Assembly (NCBI GenBank): GCA_036263455.1
Contig: DATAGZ010000003.1
Span: forward strand, 25,929 to 89,928
Direction of reading: 5' to 3'
DNA: 64,000 bases
Source: DATAGZ01 sp036263455
GTDB taxonomy: Bacteria > Pseudomonadota > Alphaproteobacteria > Dongiales > Dongiaceae
Below, one piece after another: positions 42,375-50,910 of this stretch; the first letter of the stretch is position 1, and each line of letters starts with the position of its first letter. Position numbers and translations under genes: made by a program. The notes beneath the pieces are model-generated. The model was not told where the DNA came from. It made no database searches and was given only the letters and a program-made list of their open reading frames with translations.

Positions 42375-43223
42375 ATGACTGATTCTCATTTGCATCTCGT
42401 CTCCGATGCGACCGGCGAAACCCTGAACGGCGTCGTGCGCGCTTGCCTGGCGCAATTTGTCGGCATTCAGCCTACTGAACATCATTGGTTCCTCATCCGC
42501 TCCGTCCACCAGATGGATAAGGTGCTTGAAGGTATCGAACGCCGTCCCGGCCTAGTCCTCTATACGATCGTGAACGAGGCGCTGCGCCAGCGGCTCATCG
42601 AAGGCTGTGCCCGTCTCGGCACCGGTCCGGTGGCCGTGCTCGATCCGGCGATGATGGCGCTTGGCGCCTATTTCGGTCAAAAGGCGCGGGGGCTGGCGGG
42701 GCGCCAGCACGAGCTGGACGCCGAATATTTCCACCGTATCGAAGCTATGAATTTTGCCCTCAGCCACGACGATGGGCAATCCAGCTGGAACTATGACAAT
42801 GCCGATGTGATCCTGGTGGGGGTCTCACGCTCTTCCAAGACCCCGACATCGGTTTATCTCGCCAATCGCGGCATCAAGGCAGCCAACGTGCCCTTCGTGC
42901 CGAACTGTCCCTTGCCGCCGGAACTGTTCCAGGTAAAAAAACCACTGATCGTCGGCCTGACCAAGGATGCGAGCCAGCTCGTCCACATTCGCAAGAACCG
43001 CCTGGAGATGATCTCCCAGGATAGCGAGACCGACTACACAGATCCGGTGCGCGTGCGCGAGGAAGTCGCGCTGGCCCGCCGGTTGTTCAACGATCATCAT
43101 TGGCCGATCATCGACGTAACGCGCCGGTCGATCGAAGAAACCGCCGCGACCATCATGCAGCTGCTTGAACGCCATCGCGGTGGCGGTGACGGCGTGACCC
43201 TGCGCCACGAACGCGGAGATTAA
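42375..43223 (+). CDS. pyruvate, phosphate dikinase regulatory protein (DUF299 kinase/phosphorylase)
   Basis: 282 residues. N-terminal His-Leu-Val-Ser-Asp-Ala-Thr-Gly-Glu-Thr-Leu, P-loop-like Val-Gly-Val-Ser-Arg-Ser-Ser-Lys-Thr-Pro-Thr (about 153-163), and Tyr-Thr-Asp-Pro-Val-Arg-Val-Arg-Glu-Glu-Val. ADP-dependent Ser/Thr kinase and phosphorylase that switches PPDK or PEP synthase off and on. The target enzyme is not in the window. In Caulobacter and Rickettsia the homologue is the gene bordering oriC. Confidence 0.9.
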   Translation: MTDSHLHLVSDATGETLNGVVRACLAQFVGIQPTEHHWFLIRSVHQMDKVLEGIERRPGLVLYTIVNEALRQRLIEGCARLGTGPVAVLDPAMMALGAYFGQKARGLAGRQHELDAEYFHRIEAMNFALSHDDGQSSWNYDNADVILVGVSRSSKTPTSVYLANRGIKAANVPFVPNCPLPPELFQVKKPLIVGLTKDASQLVHIRKNRLEMISQDSETDYTDPVRVREEVALARRLFNDHHWPIIDVTRRSIEETAATIMQLLERHRGGGDGVTLRHERGD

Positions 43224-43224
43224 C

Positions 43225-45645
43225 CTAGCTCCGCGGCTGTTTGCGGGTCGTGGGCTGGGCCGCGAGTGGGTCCTCCGGCCAGGTATGGCGAGGATAGCGG
43301 CCGCGCATATCGGCCCTGACCGCGCGGTAGCTGCCGCGCCAGAAGCCCGCCAGGTCCTGGGTGCGCTGGATTGGCCGATGCGCCGGAGAGAGAAGTTCGA
43401 GGACGAGCGGGATCGTCCCCTCACCGATGGCCGGCGTTTCCGCCAGCCCGAACATTTCCTGCAGACGCACGGCCAGGCGAGGCTCGTCCGCGTCGTAATC
43501 GATGGCGATCAGCGCACCCGAGGGCACGCGGATATGCGAAGGGGCAAGGCGGTCGAGCGCCTGACGCTGGTCCCAGGACAAGGGCGCAAGCAAGGTGGCG
43601 GAAAGGTCGAGCGCGGCGAGATCGGCCCGGCTCCGCATGCCGGAAAGAAAGGGCGCTAGCCATTCCTCGAGCCGGCCGAGGAGGCCGGCATCGCTCACGT
43701 CCGGCCAGCCCGGGAAACGCGCATGGAGGAATCCGAGCCGCGCGCGGAGCTGCGTACTTTTCTTGTCCCACGGCAGGACGTCGAACCCCATGCGCCGAAT
43801 GCCTTCGAGCATCACCGGAATGGTTTGCTCGGGTGAAAGATTGTCGAGCCGCCGCTCGGCAAGAACGAGCGCGCCCAGCATGCGCCGCTCAAAGGCCTCG
43901 ATGGCCTGCGCGCTCCGATTCCAGGCCAGGATACGCACGACCGTGATCGCGGCGGCGTATCCCGCCTCGATGTCGGCCCTTGCGAGCGGTGCCGCCGAAA
44001 AGATCCTTGTCCGCTCGCGTGCGCCGTCGAGTTCGCCTATCGCTAGGAATTCTCCCCGCCCGAGCGGATCGTCGGGTGCGAGCGTCGCGCGGCCGCCGTA
44101 GCGCATGCGGTAATCCTGCCCTGTGCGCTGGGCTATCCGTTCGGGATAAGCGAGGGCCAGCAGTGCGCCTGCCTGCTCGCGGTCATCGCGCGCGTTGACG
44201 TGGGAGGTCACGCCGAGCTGGCGGCGAAAGAGCGCCGCCGAACGGCCCAGCGGTGAACCCGGTTTTCCCCAGAGATAATCGAGCCGGTCGCGCAGATCGG
44301 CGTGGGGATGGCGCAGCGGATCGCGTTCGCCGAGCAGGGCCGCTATATCGCAGGCCAGTGCGCCGAGCCCGCGCTCCTTAGCGGTGATCATCATATGCGC
44401 GAGGCGTGGATGCGTGCCCAGCTCGGCCATTGCGCGGCCATGGGACGTGATGGCAGACGCCTCGTCGATGGCGGCAAGATCCGCTAGCAGCGTGCGGGCC
44501 GAAGCCAGGTGCGCGGGTGGTGGCGGCGTCAACAGGTCGGGCGTGCCGCCCCAGAGGGCGAGTTCGAGCGCAAGCGGGGCCAGATCAACCTGCGCTATTT
44601 CCGGCGGCGCGAAGCGCGCCATGCCCCGCTCTTCCGCCTCGCCCCACAGGCGATAGCAGAAACCCGGCGCCTGCCTGCCTGCCCGCCCGCGCCGCTGGTC
44701 GGCCTCGGCAAGGGCCACCCTGCGCGTGGCTAGCCGCGTCATGCCGCTGGACGGATCATAGAGCGGCGCACGCCGTTCGCCGCTATCGATAACGATGCGC
44801 ACGCCATCGATGGTCAGCGATGTCTCGGCGATGGCGGTGGCGAGAATAATCTTGCGCCGGCCATTCGGGTCGCGCTGGATCGCCGCGCTTTGCTGGGCAA
44901 GCGGCATGTCTCCATGAAGCACATGCAGAGAAGCAGGCAGGTCGGAAAGCTCCTCCTGCGCACGGCGGATCTCCCGCGCGCCGGCAAGAAAAATCAGGAT
45001 ATCTCCCGAGGTTCCGGCGAAGGCATGGCGAGTCACGCGACCAAGGTTTTCCCGCCACGGACCAGGGAAATGTTCTGTACGGATGGGAAAGGCGCGCCCT
45101 TCGCTGCGGAGGGCACGCGAACCTGGGATCCGCTGCGCCAGCGCCGCGCCGTCGAAGGTCGCCGAGAGCAAGCCAATGCGCAGATCCGGCCGAAGCGTCT
45201 CGCGCGCCTCGCGAAGGAGGGCCAAGGCGAGGTCGCCCTCGAGCGTTCGCTCGTGGAATTCGTCAAACAGAACCATGCCGATGCCGGGCAGGTCCGGCTC
45301 GGCCTGGAGGCGGCGCAAAAAGAGACCGGTGGTGAGGATTTCGAGTTCGGTTTCGGCGCTTATTCTCCGCTCGAGCCGGACCTGGTAGCCGATCCGGCTG
45401 CCCACTTCGGTGCCGGATTCGCGGGAAAGCCGCTCAGCCGCGGCCCGCGCAGCTAAGCGGCGCGGTTCGAGCAGGAGGATCTTGTTCTGGCGCTCCGGCG
45501 CCTCAAGCAGCGCCAGCGGCAGGCGGGTGGTTTTGCCTGCGCCAGGCGGCGCCTCTATGACCAGGACGGGGATGTCGCGCCAGGCGGCGAGGATATCCGG
45601 CGTCAACGCATCGATGGGTAGTGGGCTTCGCTCGGTCATCGGCAT
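43225..45645 (-). CDS. hrpB: ATP-dependent helicase HrpB
   Basis: 806 residues, DEAH-type. Motif I Ala-Pro-Pro-Gly-Ala-Gly-Lys-Thr-Thr, motif II as Asp-Glu-Phe-His (DEFH, typical of HrpB), motif III Ser-Ala-Thr-Phe, motif V Thr-Ser-Leu-Thr-Ile-Asp-Gly-Val and motif VI Gln-Arg-Arg-Gly-Arg-Ala-Gly-Arg. C-terminal HrpB domain present. RNA helicase of unclear role. Ends 1 bp from the convergent PPDK regulator. Confidence 0.93.
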   Translation of the reverse strand: MPMTERSPLPIDALTPDILAAWRDIPVLVIEAPPGAGKTTRLPLALLEAPERQNKILLLEPRRLAARAAAERLSRESGTEVGSRIGYQVRLERRISAETELEILTTGLFLRRLQAEPDLPGIGMVLFDEFHERTLEGDLALALLREARETLRPDLRIGLLSATFDGAALAQRIPGSRALRSEGRAFPIRTEHFPGPWRENLGRVTRHAFAGTSGDILIFLAGAREIRRAQEELSDLPASLHVLHGDMPLAQQSAAIQRDPNGRRKIILATAIAETSLTIDGVRIVIDSGERRAPLYDPSSGMTRLATRRVALAEADQRRGRAGRQAPGFCYRLWGEAEERGMARFAPPEIAQVDLAPLALELALWGGTPDLLTPPPPAHLASARTLLADLAAIDEASAITSHGRAMAELGTHPRLAHMMITAKERGLGALACDIAALLGERDPLRHPHADLRDRLDYLWGKPGSPLGRSAALFRRQLGVTSHVNARDDREQAGALLALAYPERIAQRTGQDYRMRYGGRATLAPDDPLGRGEFLAIGELDGARERTRIFSAAPLARADIEAGYAAAITVVRILAWNRSAQAIEAFERRMLGALVLAERRLDNLSPEQTIPVMLEGIRRMGFDVLPWDKKSTQLRARLGFLHARFPGWPDVSDAGLLGRLEEWLAPFLSGMRSRADLAALDLSATLLAPLSWDQRQALDRLAPSHIRVPSGALIAIDYDADEPRLAVRLQEMFGLAETPAIGEGTIPLVLELLSPAHRPIQRTQDLAGFWRGSYRAVRADMRGRYPRHTWPEDPLAAQPTTRKQPRS

Positions 45646-45663
45646 GGCGCCGACCAGTGAAGG

Positions 45664-46281
45664 CTATCCTCGGCGCGAGGAAAAGGCAGCGAACAGGCCG
45701 GCGCCGACCAGGAGCGTGCCCCCGACGCGGTTGATAGCGCGCCCAGTGCGCGGACGGGCGATCCAGCCGCGCGCGGCCTGGGCGGCGAGCGCGTAGCCGA
45801 GCGCATTCAGCGAGCCGATGACCAAGAACGTAGCTTCGCACAGAATGAGCTGGGGCAAAAGCGGTCGCGCAGCGGAGATGAACTGCGGCACGAAGGCGAT
45901 GAAGAAGATGATGGTCTTGGGATTGAGCGCGGTCACCGCGAAGGCGTGGGCCACCATCCGCGCCGGACTGGTCCCTGACGCGGCGCGGCCAGCGATTGCG
46001 GGGGCTCGCCATAATTTCACGCCGAGATAAAGGAGGTAGGCCGCACCCGCGATCTTGAGGATCGTGAAAAGCTGCGCGGATGCGAGCAGCACGGTCCCGA
46101 GCCCCGCCATCGAAGCGGTCATGGCGACAAAATCTCCGCAGAATACGCCGAGCACGGTGGCGAGCGCGGCGCGTCGTCCCTGGCCCAGGCCGTAGGACAC
46201 GACCATGAGCACCGTCGGGCCGGGAATGAGGCAGAGAAGGATGGAAGCGAAAGCGAAGGCGAGCCACGTCTCGATGGTCAT
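45664..46281 (-). CDS. LysE family amino-acid exporter
   Basis: 205 residues from the ATG at 46281 (the frame extends to 46326 with non-membrane sequence). Signature Cys-Leu-Ile-Pro-Gly-Pro-Thr-Val-Leu-Met-Val-Val-Ser-Tyr-Gly-Leu-Gly-Gln-Gly near residue 18, and the mid-protein Ala-Leu-Asn-Pro-Lys-Thr-Ile-Ile-Phe-Phe. Five to six membrane helices. RhtB-type efflux; substrate unknown. Upstream of hrpB on the same strand. Confidence 0.88.
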   Translation of the reverse strand: MTIETWLAFAFASILLCLIPGPTVLMVVSYGLGQGRRAALATVLGVFCGDFVAMTASMAGLGTVLLASAQLFTILKIAGAAYLLYLGVKLWRAPAIAGRAASGTSPARMVAHAFAVTALNPKTIIFFIAFVPQFISAARPLLPQLILCEATFLVIGSLNALGYALAAQAARGWIARPRTGRAINRVGGTLLVGAGLFAAFSSRRG

Positions 46282-46421
46282 GTCTGCAGTATAGAAGGAT
46301 CGCGGCACCTTTTCCACCAGTGGCATCCGAGAGGGACGCTGCCGGGCGCTTGCGCGAAAGCGCGAGAAAAGAGTAGCTTCGGGCCCAGGGCCATTCTCGC
46401 GGTCGCGATCACAGGTGGGGT

Positions 46422-47270
46422 ATGCACAAAAACGAACAAAGCCTGCTGGCGGGCAAAAAGGGTTTGATCATGGGGGTGGCCAACGACCGTTCCCTCGCAT
46501 GGGGGATCGCCCATCGCGCCGCAATGGCCGGCGCCCAGCTCGCCTTCACCTATCAGGGCGAGGCCTTGATGAAACGCGTCGAGCCGCTCGCCCATTCGGT
46601 CGGCGCGAGCCTGATCCTGCCCTGCGACGTGACGGAGGATGATTCGGTCGCGCAGAGCTTCGCGCGCCTGGCCGATGAATGGGGGAGCGTGGATTTTATC
46701 GTCCACGCGATCGCTTTTTCCGACAAGGAGGAACTGAAGGGAAAATATGTCGAGACCACGCGGGCGAATTTCCTACGCACCCTCGATATCTCCTGCTTTT
46801 CCTTCACCGCCATTGCAAACCGGGCGCAACACTTGATGCCGCACGGCGGCAGCCTGCTCACTTTGACCTATTTCGGGGCTGAGCGCGTCATGCCGCACTA
46901 TAACGTCATGGGCGTCGCCAAGGCGGCCCTCGAATGCTCCGTCCGGTATCTCGCGGCGGATCTCGGCCCGAGCAATATCCGGGTCAACGCCATTTCCGCG
47001 GGACCGATCAAGACATTGGCCGCTTCCGGCATCGGCGATTTCCGTCATATCCTGCGCTGGAACGAACTCAACGCCCCGCTGGGACGAAATGTCACGATCG
47101 AGGATGTCGGCGGGGCCGGCCTTTATCTTCTGAGCGATCTCTCCACCGGCGTCACGGGCGAGGTTCACCATGTCGATTCCGGCTATAATATTGTCGGCAT
47201 GATGCGCACCGACGCGGCGGGCGAGCTGGCCGATATGCTGCGAGCCTTCGACGAACGCCAGGGCAAATGA
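46422..47270 (+). CDS. fabI: enoyl-[acyl-carrier-protein] reductase (NADH)
   Basis: 282 residues. Ile-Met-Gly-Val-Ala-Asn-Asp-Arg-Ser-Leu-Ala-Trp-Gly-Ile-Ala (NADH loop), Leu-Thr-Tyr-Phe-Gly-Ala-Glu-Arg-Val-Met-Pro-His-Tyr-Asn-Val-Met-Gly-Val-Ala-Lys, where Tyr-x6-Lys is the FabI active site, and Ala-Gly-Pro-Ile-Lys-Thr-Leu-Ala. Last step of each fatty-acid elongation cycle and target of triclosan. Its stop overlaps the aroC start by 4 bp. Confidence 0.95.
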   Translation: MHKNEQSLLAGKKGLIMGVANDRSLAWGIAHRAAMAGAQLAFTYQGEALMKRVEPLAHSVGASLILPCDVTEDDSVAQSFARLADEWGSVDFIVHAIAFSDKEELKGKYVETTRANFLRTLDISCFSFTAIANRAQHLMPHGGSLLTLTYFGAERVMPHYNVMGVAKAALECSVRYLAADLGPSNIRVNAISAGPIKTLAASGIGDFRHILRWNELNAPLGRNVTIEDVGGAGLYLLSDLSTGVTGEVHHVDSGYNIVGMMRTDAAGELADMLRAFDERQGK

Positions 47271-48364
47271 GCCTCAATTCTTTCGGGCGTCTGTTTCGGG
47301 TCACGACCTGGGGAGAATCGCATGGCGCGGCGCTCGGCTGTGTCATCGATGGATGTCCCGCTGGCGTCACGCTGTCGGAGCGCGATATCCAGCCTGCGCT
47401 GGACCGGCGCAGGCCCGGAACCTCGCGCTATGTCACCCAGCGCCAGGAGAGCGACACGGTACGGATATTGTCCGGTGTCTATGAGGGCGTGACGACGGGA
47501 ACGCCGATCGCGCTCGAGATTCCGAACGAAGACCAGCGTTCCAAGGATTATGCGGAGATCGCGCGCAAGTTCCGCCCTAATCACGCCGACTTCACCTATT
47601 GGGTGAAATACGGCCACCGCGATCCGCGCGGCGGCGGCCGCTCCTCGGCGCGTGAAACCGCGGTGCGGGTCGCTGCCGGCGCCGTGGCGCGCACGATGCT
47701 CGGACACTTCCTTCCCCGCGCGCCGCTGGTGCGCGGCGCGCTCGTCCAGATCGGCGCGAAGATCATCGACCGACAGAGGTGGGACTGGGCGGAAACCGCG
47801 CGCAATCCCTTTTTCTGCCCCGACGCGCTGGCCGCCCAGCGCTGGGCCGGCTATCTCGAGCGGGTGCGCAAAGCGGGCGATTCAGTGGGCGCCATCGTCG
47901 AGATCCAGGCGAGCCGCGTCCCCGCGGGCTGGGGCGCGCCTATTTACGGCAAGCTCGATGCGGACCTTGCCGCGGCGATGATGGGGATCAATGCTGTTAA
48001 AGGCGTCGAGATCGGAGACGGCTTTGCCGCGGCGCGTGCGCAGGGCAGCCTGGCGGCCGACGAGATGCGGCCCGGCCCGCGCAAGGACGCACCGCGCTTT
48101 CTCGCCAACCATGCCGGCGGCATTCTAGGGGGAATCAGCAGCGGACAGGATATCGTCGTGCGCTTTGCGGTAAAACCGACGAGTTCCATCCCCCAGAACC
48201 TCCGCACGGTCGATCAGGATGGCAAGGCCGCCGCCATCCGCACCAAGGGCCGCCACGATCCTTGCGTCGGCATCCGCGCGGTGCCGGTGGGCGAGGCGAT
48301 GATGCACCTGGTCCTCGCCGACCATTTTCTCTTGCATCGCGCGGCCCGACCAGTCGAACGGTAG
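47267..48364 (+). CDS. aroC: chorismate synthase
   Basis: 365 residues. Thr-Trp-Gly-Glu-Ser-His-Gly (His near 17), Arg-Pro-Gly, Gly-Gly-Gly-Arg-Ser-Ser-Ala-Arg-Glu-Thr, and Gly-Gly-Ile-Ser-Ser-Gly near 290. FMN-dependent last step of the shikimate pathway. It is translated with fabI, a pairing found in several alphaproteobacteria. Confidence 0.96.
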   Translation: MSLNSFGRLFRVTTWGESHGAALGCVIDGCPAGVTLSERDIQPALDRRRPGTSRYVTQRQESDTVRILSGVYEGVTTGTPIALEIPNEDQRSKDYAEIARKFRPNHADFTYWVKYGHRDPRGGGRSSARETAVRVAAGAVARTMLGHFLPRAPLVRGALVQIGAKIIDRQRWDWAETARNPFFCPDALAAQRWAGYLERVRKAGDSVGAIVEIQASRVPAGWGAPIYGKLDADLAAAMMGINAVKGVEIGDGFAAARAQGSLAADEMRPGPRKDAPRFLANHAGGILGGISSGQDIVVRFAVKPTSSIPQNLRTVDQDGKAAAIRTKGRHDPCVGIRAVPVGEAMMHLVLADHFLLHRAARPVER

Positions 48365-48410
48365 CGCAAGGAGACGCTCTCGCCTATGCGGGATTATCAG
48401 CTCTAGAAGG

Positions 48411-48881
48411 TTATTCGGCGACTTCGCGCGAGCGACGGGGCCGGCCGCGCGGGCGGAAATGCGTTTTCTGTTCAGGAGCGGCAGGCGCCGCTTCGCTTTC
48501 GACGGGCTCGGCGGCTTCTTCGTCCTCGCCGTCGGCCATATCGTTTTCATCCTCGGCGCTGTTTTCGCCGGCATAGACGGCGGCAAGCCCCGGGCTGACA
48601 TTCTGAACGGTGACATCGGCCACCGAGACATCGCGGCCATTGATGCGCGGCCGGTTGTTCATGCCGCTTTCGCTGATGACGCGATAATAATGCTCGGCAT
48701 GCTGGAGATAATTCTCGGCGGCCACGCGGTCGCCCGCCGCCCCCGCATCGCGCGCCAATTGCAGATAACGCTCGAGCTGCTGATAGACGTTGCCGCGCAC
48801 CCGCGGCTCGCCCCCGTCGAAACCTTTTCCGTTCAGGGGCTTGCGCATGCCGCGATTACGGCCACGGCGATTCTGTCTCAT
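48411..48881 (-). CDS. DUF4167 domain-containing protein
   Basis: 156 residues. N-terminal basic (Met-Arg-Gln-Asn-Arg-Arg-Gly-Arg-Asn-Arg) and the conserved DUF4167 core Val-Tyr-Gln-Gln-Leu-Glu-Arg-Tyr-Leu-Gln-Leu-Ala-Arg-Asp-Ala, followed by Ala-Glu-Asn-Tyr-Leu-Gln-His-Ala-Glu-His-Tyr-Tyr-Arg. C-terminal half is acidic and disordered (Glu/Ala/Asp), then basic. Restricted to alphaproteobacteria; the RNA- or nucleoid-binding look of the N-terminus is an inference. In many genomes it follows prfA-prmC, which are absent here. Confidence 0.85.
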   Translation of the reverse strand: MRQNRRGRNRGMRKPLNGKGFDGGEPRVRGNVYQQLERYLQLARDAGAAGDRVAAENYLQHAEHYYRVISESGMNNRPRINGRDVSVADVTVQNVSPGLAAVYAGENSAEDENDMADGEDEEAAEPVESEAAPAAPEQKTHFRPRGRPRRSREVAE

Positions 48882-49008
48882 TCTGTCATCCCATTGATGC
48901 CTGTGGGTAAGGCGCGATGCGACGCTCGAAGCGGCAGTGTCACGCCAGCCGGTCCCTCCGGCTCATCCAACTACCCTACCTAATTCTCGCCGGCTTGCCA
49001 ATGGTTTT

Positions 49009-49338
49009 TTAGATGGTCGTGCGCTCGGGCAGCAGCAGGCGCGTCACGATTTCGCCGCCGAGAAGGTGGCGAGAGACGATTTCCTCGGCATCCTCGCGCG
49101 AGCCGCAATGGTACCAGACTCCCTCGGGATAGACGACGATGACCGGACCGTGCTCACATCGGTCGAGGCAAAGCGAGCGGTTGATGCGCGTGTCCTCAAG
49201 ACCGAGCTCCTTGGCGCGCGCTTTCATATAATCGCTCCAGGATTCCGATCCCTTGGCCTTGCAGCACCCGCGTGGGTGACCCTCGGGACGTTGATTGACG
49301 CAGCAAAAAACGTGCCGCTTGAAATAGGGAACCGTCAT
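49009..49338 (-). CDS. (2Fe-2S) ferredoxin domain protein (thioredoxin-like)
   Basis: 109 residues from the ATG at 49338; its frame is open far upstream but only this part has homology-like features. Cys-Cys-Val-Asn-Gln-Arg-Pro, Gly-Cys-Cys-Lys and Ser-Leu-Cys-Leu-Asp-Arg-Cys-Glu-His-Gly-Pro, then Tyr-Pro-Glu-Gly-Val-Trp-Tyr. This is the thioredoxin-like [2Fe-2S] ferredoxin pattern (CobW/cobalamin-linked relatives). Redox partner unknown. Starts 4 bp inside the DUF6489 gene end. Confidence 0.85.
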   Translation of the reverse strand: MTVPYFKRHVFCCVNQRPEGHPRGCCKAKGSESWSDYMKARAKELGLEDTRINRSLCLDRCEHGPVIVVYPEGVWYHCGSREDAEEIVSRHLLGGEIVTRLLLPERTTI

Positions 49339-49571
49339 TGGCCGCTTTTCCCCATGCCCTGCCAGAAGAGCTTTTGCCATTGTTCCATATTGGCGAGGCC
49401 AGGCGAAACCCAGTATTTCATAAATTGGTCGGGATCCATCGTGCGCATCGCCTTTTCCATCTGCCCCTGCATTTCCCGGACGACCGTCGCGTGAAGCTCG
49501 GAAAAATCGGGCAAACCCATGAAGGAGCGTGCTTCTTCCGGGGTGCATTCGATATTGATGGTGACTTTCAT
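49335..49571 (-). CDS. DUF6489-like small protein
   Basis: 78 residues. Begins Met-Lys-Val-Thr-Ile-Asn-Ile-Glu-Cys-Thr-Pro-Glu-Glu-Ala-Arg-Ser-Phe-Met-Gly-Leu-Pro, then a Met/Gln-rich helical middle and a Met/Trp-rich end. Matches the DUF6489 alphaproteobacterial pattern by memory. The start lies 26 bp from the divergent methyltransferase gene, and the stop overlaps the ferredoxin gene. Confidence 0.7.
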   Translation of the reverse strand: MKVTINIECTPEEARSFMGLPDFSELHATVVREMQGQMEKAMRTMDPDQFMKYWVSPGLANMEQWQKLFWQGMGKSGQ

Positions 49572-49596
49572 GGTGGCGATATCCTATGCCTAACGA

Positions 49597-50910
49597 GTGA
49601 CCGATCATAGACCAGCCGGCGGTGGAAATGCCAGGAACATCGCCCTGCTCATACTTCATCAAATCCTGCGTGGCCGCCGCCGCTTCGAGCAGTGCGCCCC
49701 CCGGCTGGTCGCGCCCTTGGCCGAGCGCGATCGTCAATTCGTCCGCCTGCTCGTCCTGACCACGCTGCGCCGGCTGGGCGAGATCGATCATATCGTCGGA
49801 TCCTATCTGGAGCGGCCGCTCAAGGCGCCGGTCGCGCGCGACCTCCTGCGGCTGGGCGCAGCCCAGAGCCTCTATCTCCAGACGCCCGCCTATGCCGTCG
49901 TCGATACGATGGTCGGCCTGGCGGGCCGCATTCCCGAGGCGCGCCCCTACAAAAACCTCGTCAATGCCGTGCTGCGGCGGATTGCGACGGCCACACCCGA
50001 GGATATGCGCGCCCGCATCCCCAGCGGCGCGGTGGGCCTGCCCGACTGGATGTGGAAATCGTGGGTGGCCTCCTATGGGCTCGAGCGGGCGAGCCGCATT
50101 GCGCTCAGCCATCTTCAAGAGCCGCCGCTCGATATCACCGCGCGCGCGACCCCAGAAGTGTGGGCGCAGCGGCTCAATGCCCGGCTCATGCCGATGGGCA
50201 GTCTGCGGCGCATGCCGCATCAGGACCATATTTCCCGCATTGCGGATCTTCCCTATTTCCACGAAGGCAGCTGGTGGGTGCAGGACCTTGCCGCCAGCCT
50301 CCCGGTCAAGCTGATGGGCGGGCTGCAAGGTCAACGGGTGCTCGATCTGTGCGCCGCTCCGGGGGGCAAAACCCTCCAGCTTGCGAGCGGCGGCGCGCAG
50401 GTGACCGCGCTTGAGCGCAGCCGGCCTCGCCTTTCCCTGCTCGAGGAGAATCTTGCCCGGACCAGGCTTACCGCCCAGACCATTCTCGCCGATGCGGTGT
50501 TCTGGAAAGCAAGCCAGCCATTCGACGCCGTGCTGCTGGATGCGCCCTGTTCGGCGACCGGCACGCTGCGCCGTCACCCCGATGTGGCGTGGATCCGCCA
50601 AAAGGAGGAGCTGCCTGGCCTGACCGGCAGCCAGGACCAGCTCCTCGATGCGGCGGCGCGTCAGGTGCGGCCTGGCGGCATGCTGGTCTACTGCGTCTGT
50701 TCGCTGCAGCACCAAGAAGGCGAGGATCGCGTGGCGGCCTTCCTCGCCCGCACGCCCGGCTGGGCGCGCCGACCGGTCGCTCAGGCCGAACTGCCCGGCC
50801 TGGAAATGGCGGTGACGCCGGCCGGAGATGTGCGGACCCTGCCTTTTTATCTTTCCGAGCAGGGCGGGCTCGACGGGTTTTATATCGCCAGGCTTGGTTT
50901 GCATGCCTGA
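49597..50910 (+). CDS. RsmB/NOP family SAM-dependent RNA (cytosine-5) methyltransferase
   Basis: 437 residues from a GTG at 49597 with no clear ribosome site. N-terminal NusB-like helical domain (about 10-140), then a methyltransferase core: Val-Leu-Asp-Leu-Cys-Ala-Ala-Pro-Gly-Gly-Lys-Thr, Asp-Ala-Pro-Cys-Ser-Ala-Thr-Gly-Thr (general Cys) and Tyr-Cys-Val-Cys-Ser-Leu (catalytic Cys). Likely makes m5C in rRNA (RsmB makes m5C967). Its stop overlaps the hemW start by 8 bp. Confidence 0.9.
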   Translation: MTDHRPAGGGNARNIALLILHQILRGRRRFEQCAPRLVAPLAERDRQFVRLLVLTTLRRLGEIDHIVGSYLERPLKAPVARDLLRLGAAQSLYLQTPAYAVVDTMVGLAGRIPEARPYKNLVNAVLRRIATATPEDMRARIPSGAVGLPDWMWKSWVASYGLERASRIALSHLQEPPLDITARATPEVWAQRLNARLMPMGSLRRMPHQDHISRIADLPYFHEGSWWVQDLAASLPVKLMGGLQGQRVLDLCAAPGGKTLQLASGGAQVTALERSRPRLSLLEENLARTRLTAQTILADAVFWKASQPFDAVLLDAPCSATGTLRRHPDVAWIRQKEELPGLTGSQDQLLDAAARQVRPGGMLVYCVCSLQHQEGEDRVAAFLARTPGWARRPVAQAELPGLEMAVTPAGDVRTLPFYLSEQGGLDGFYIARLGLHA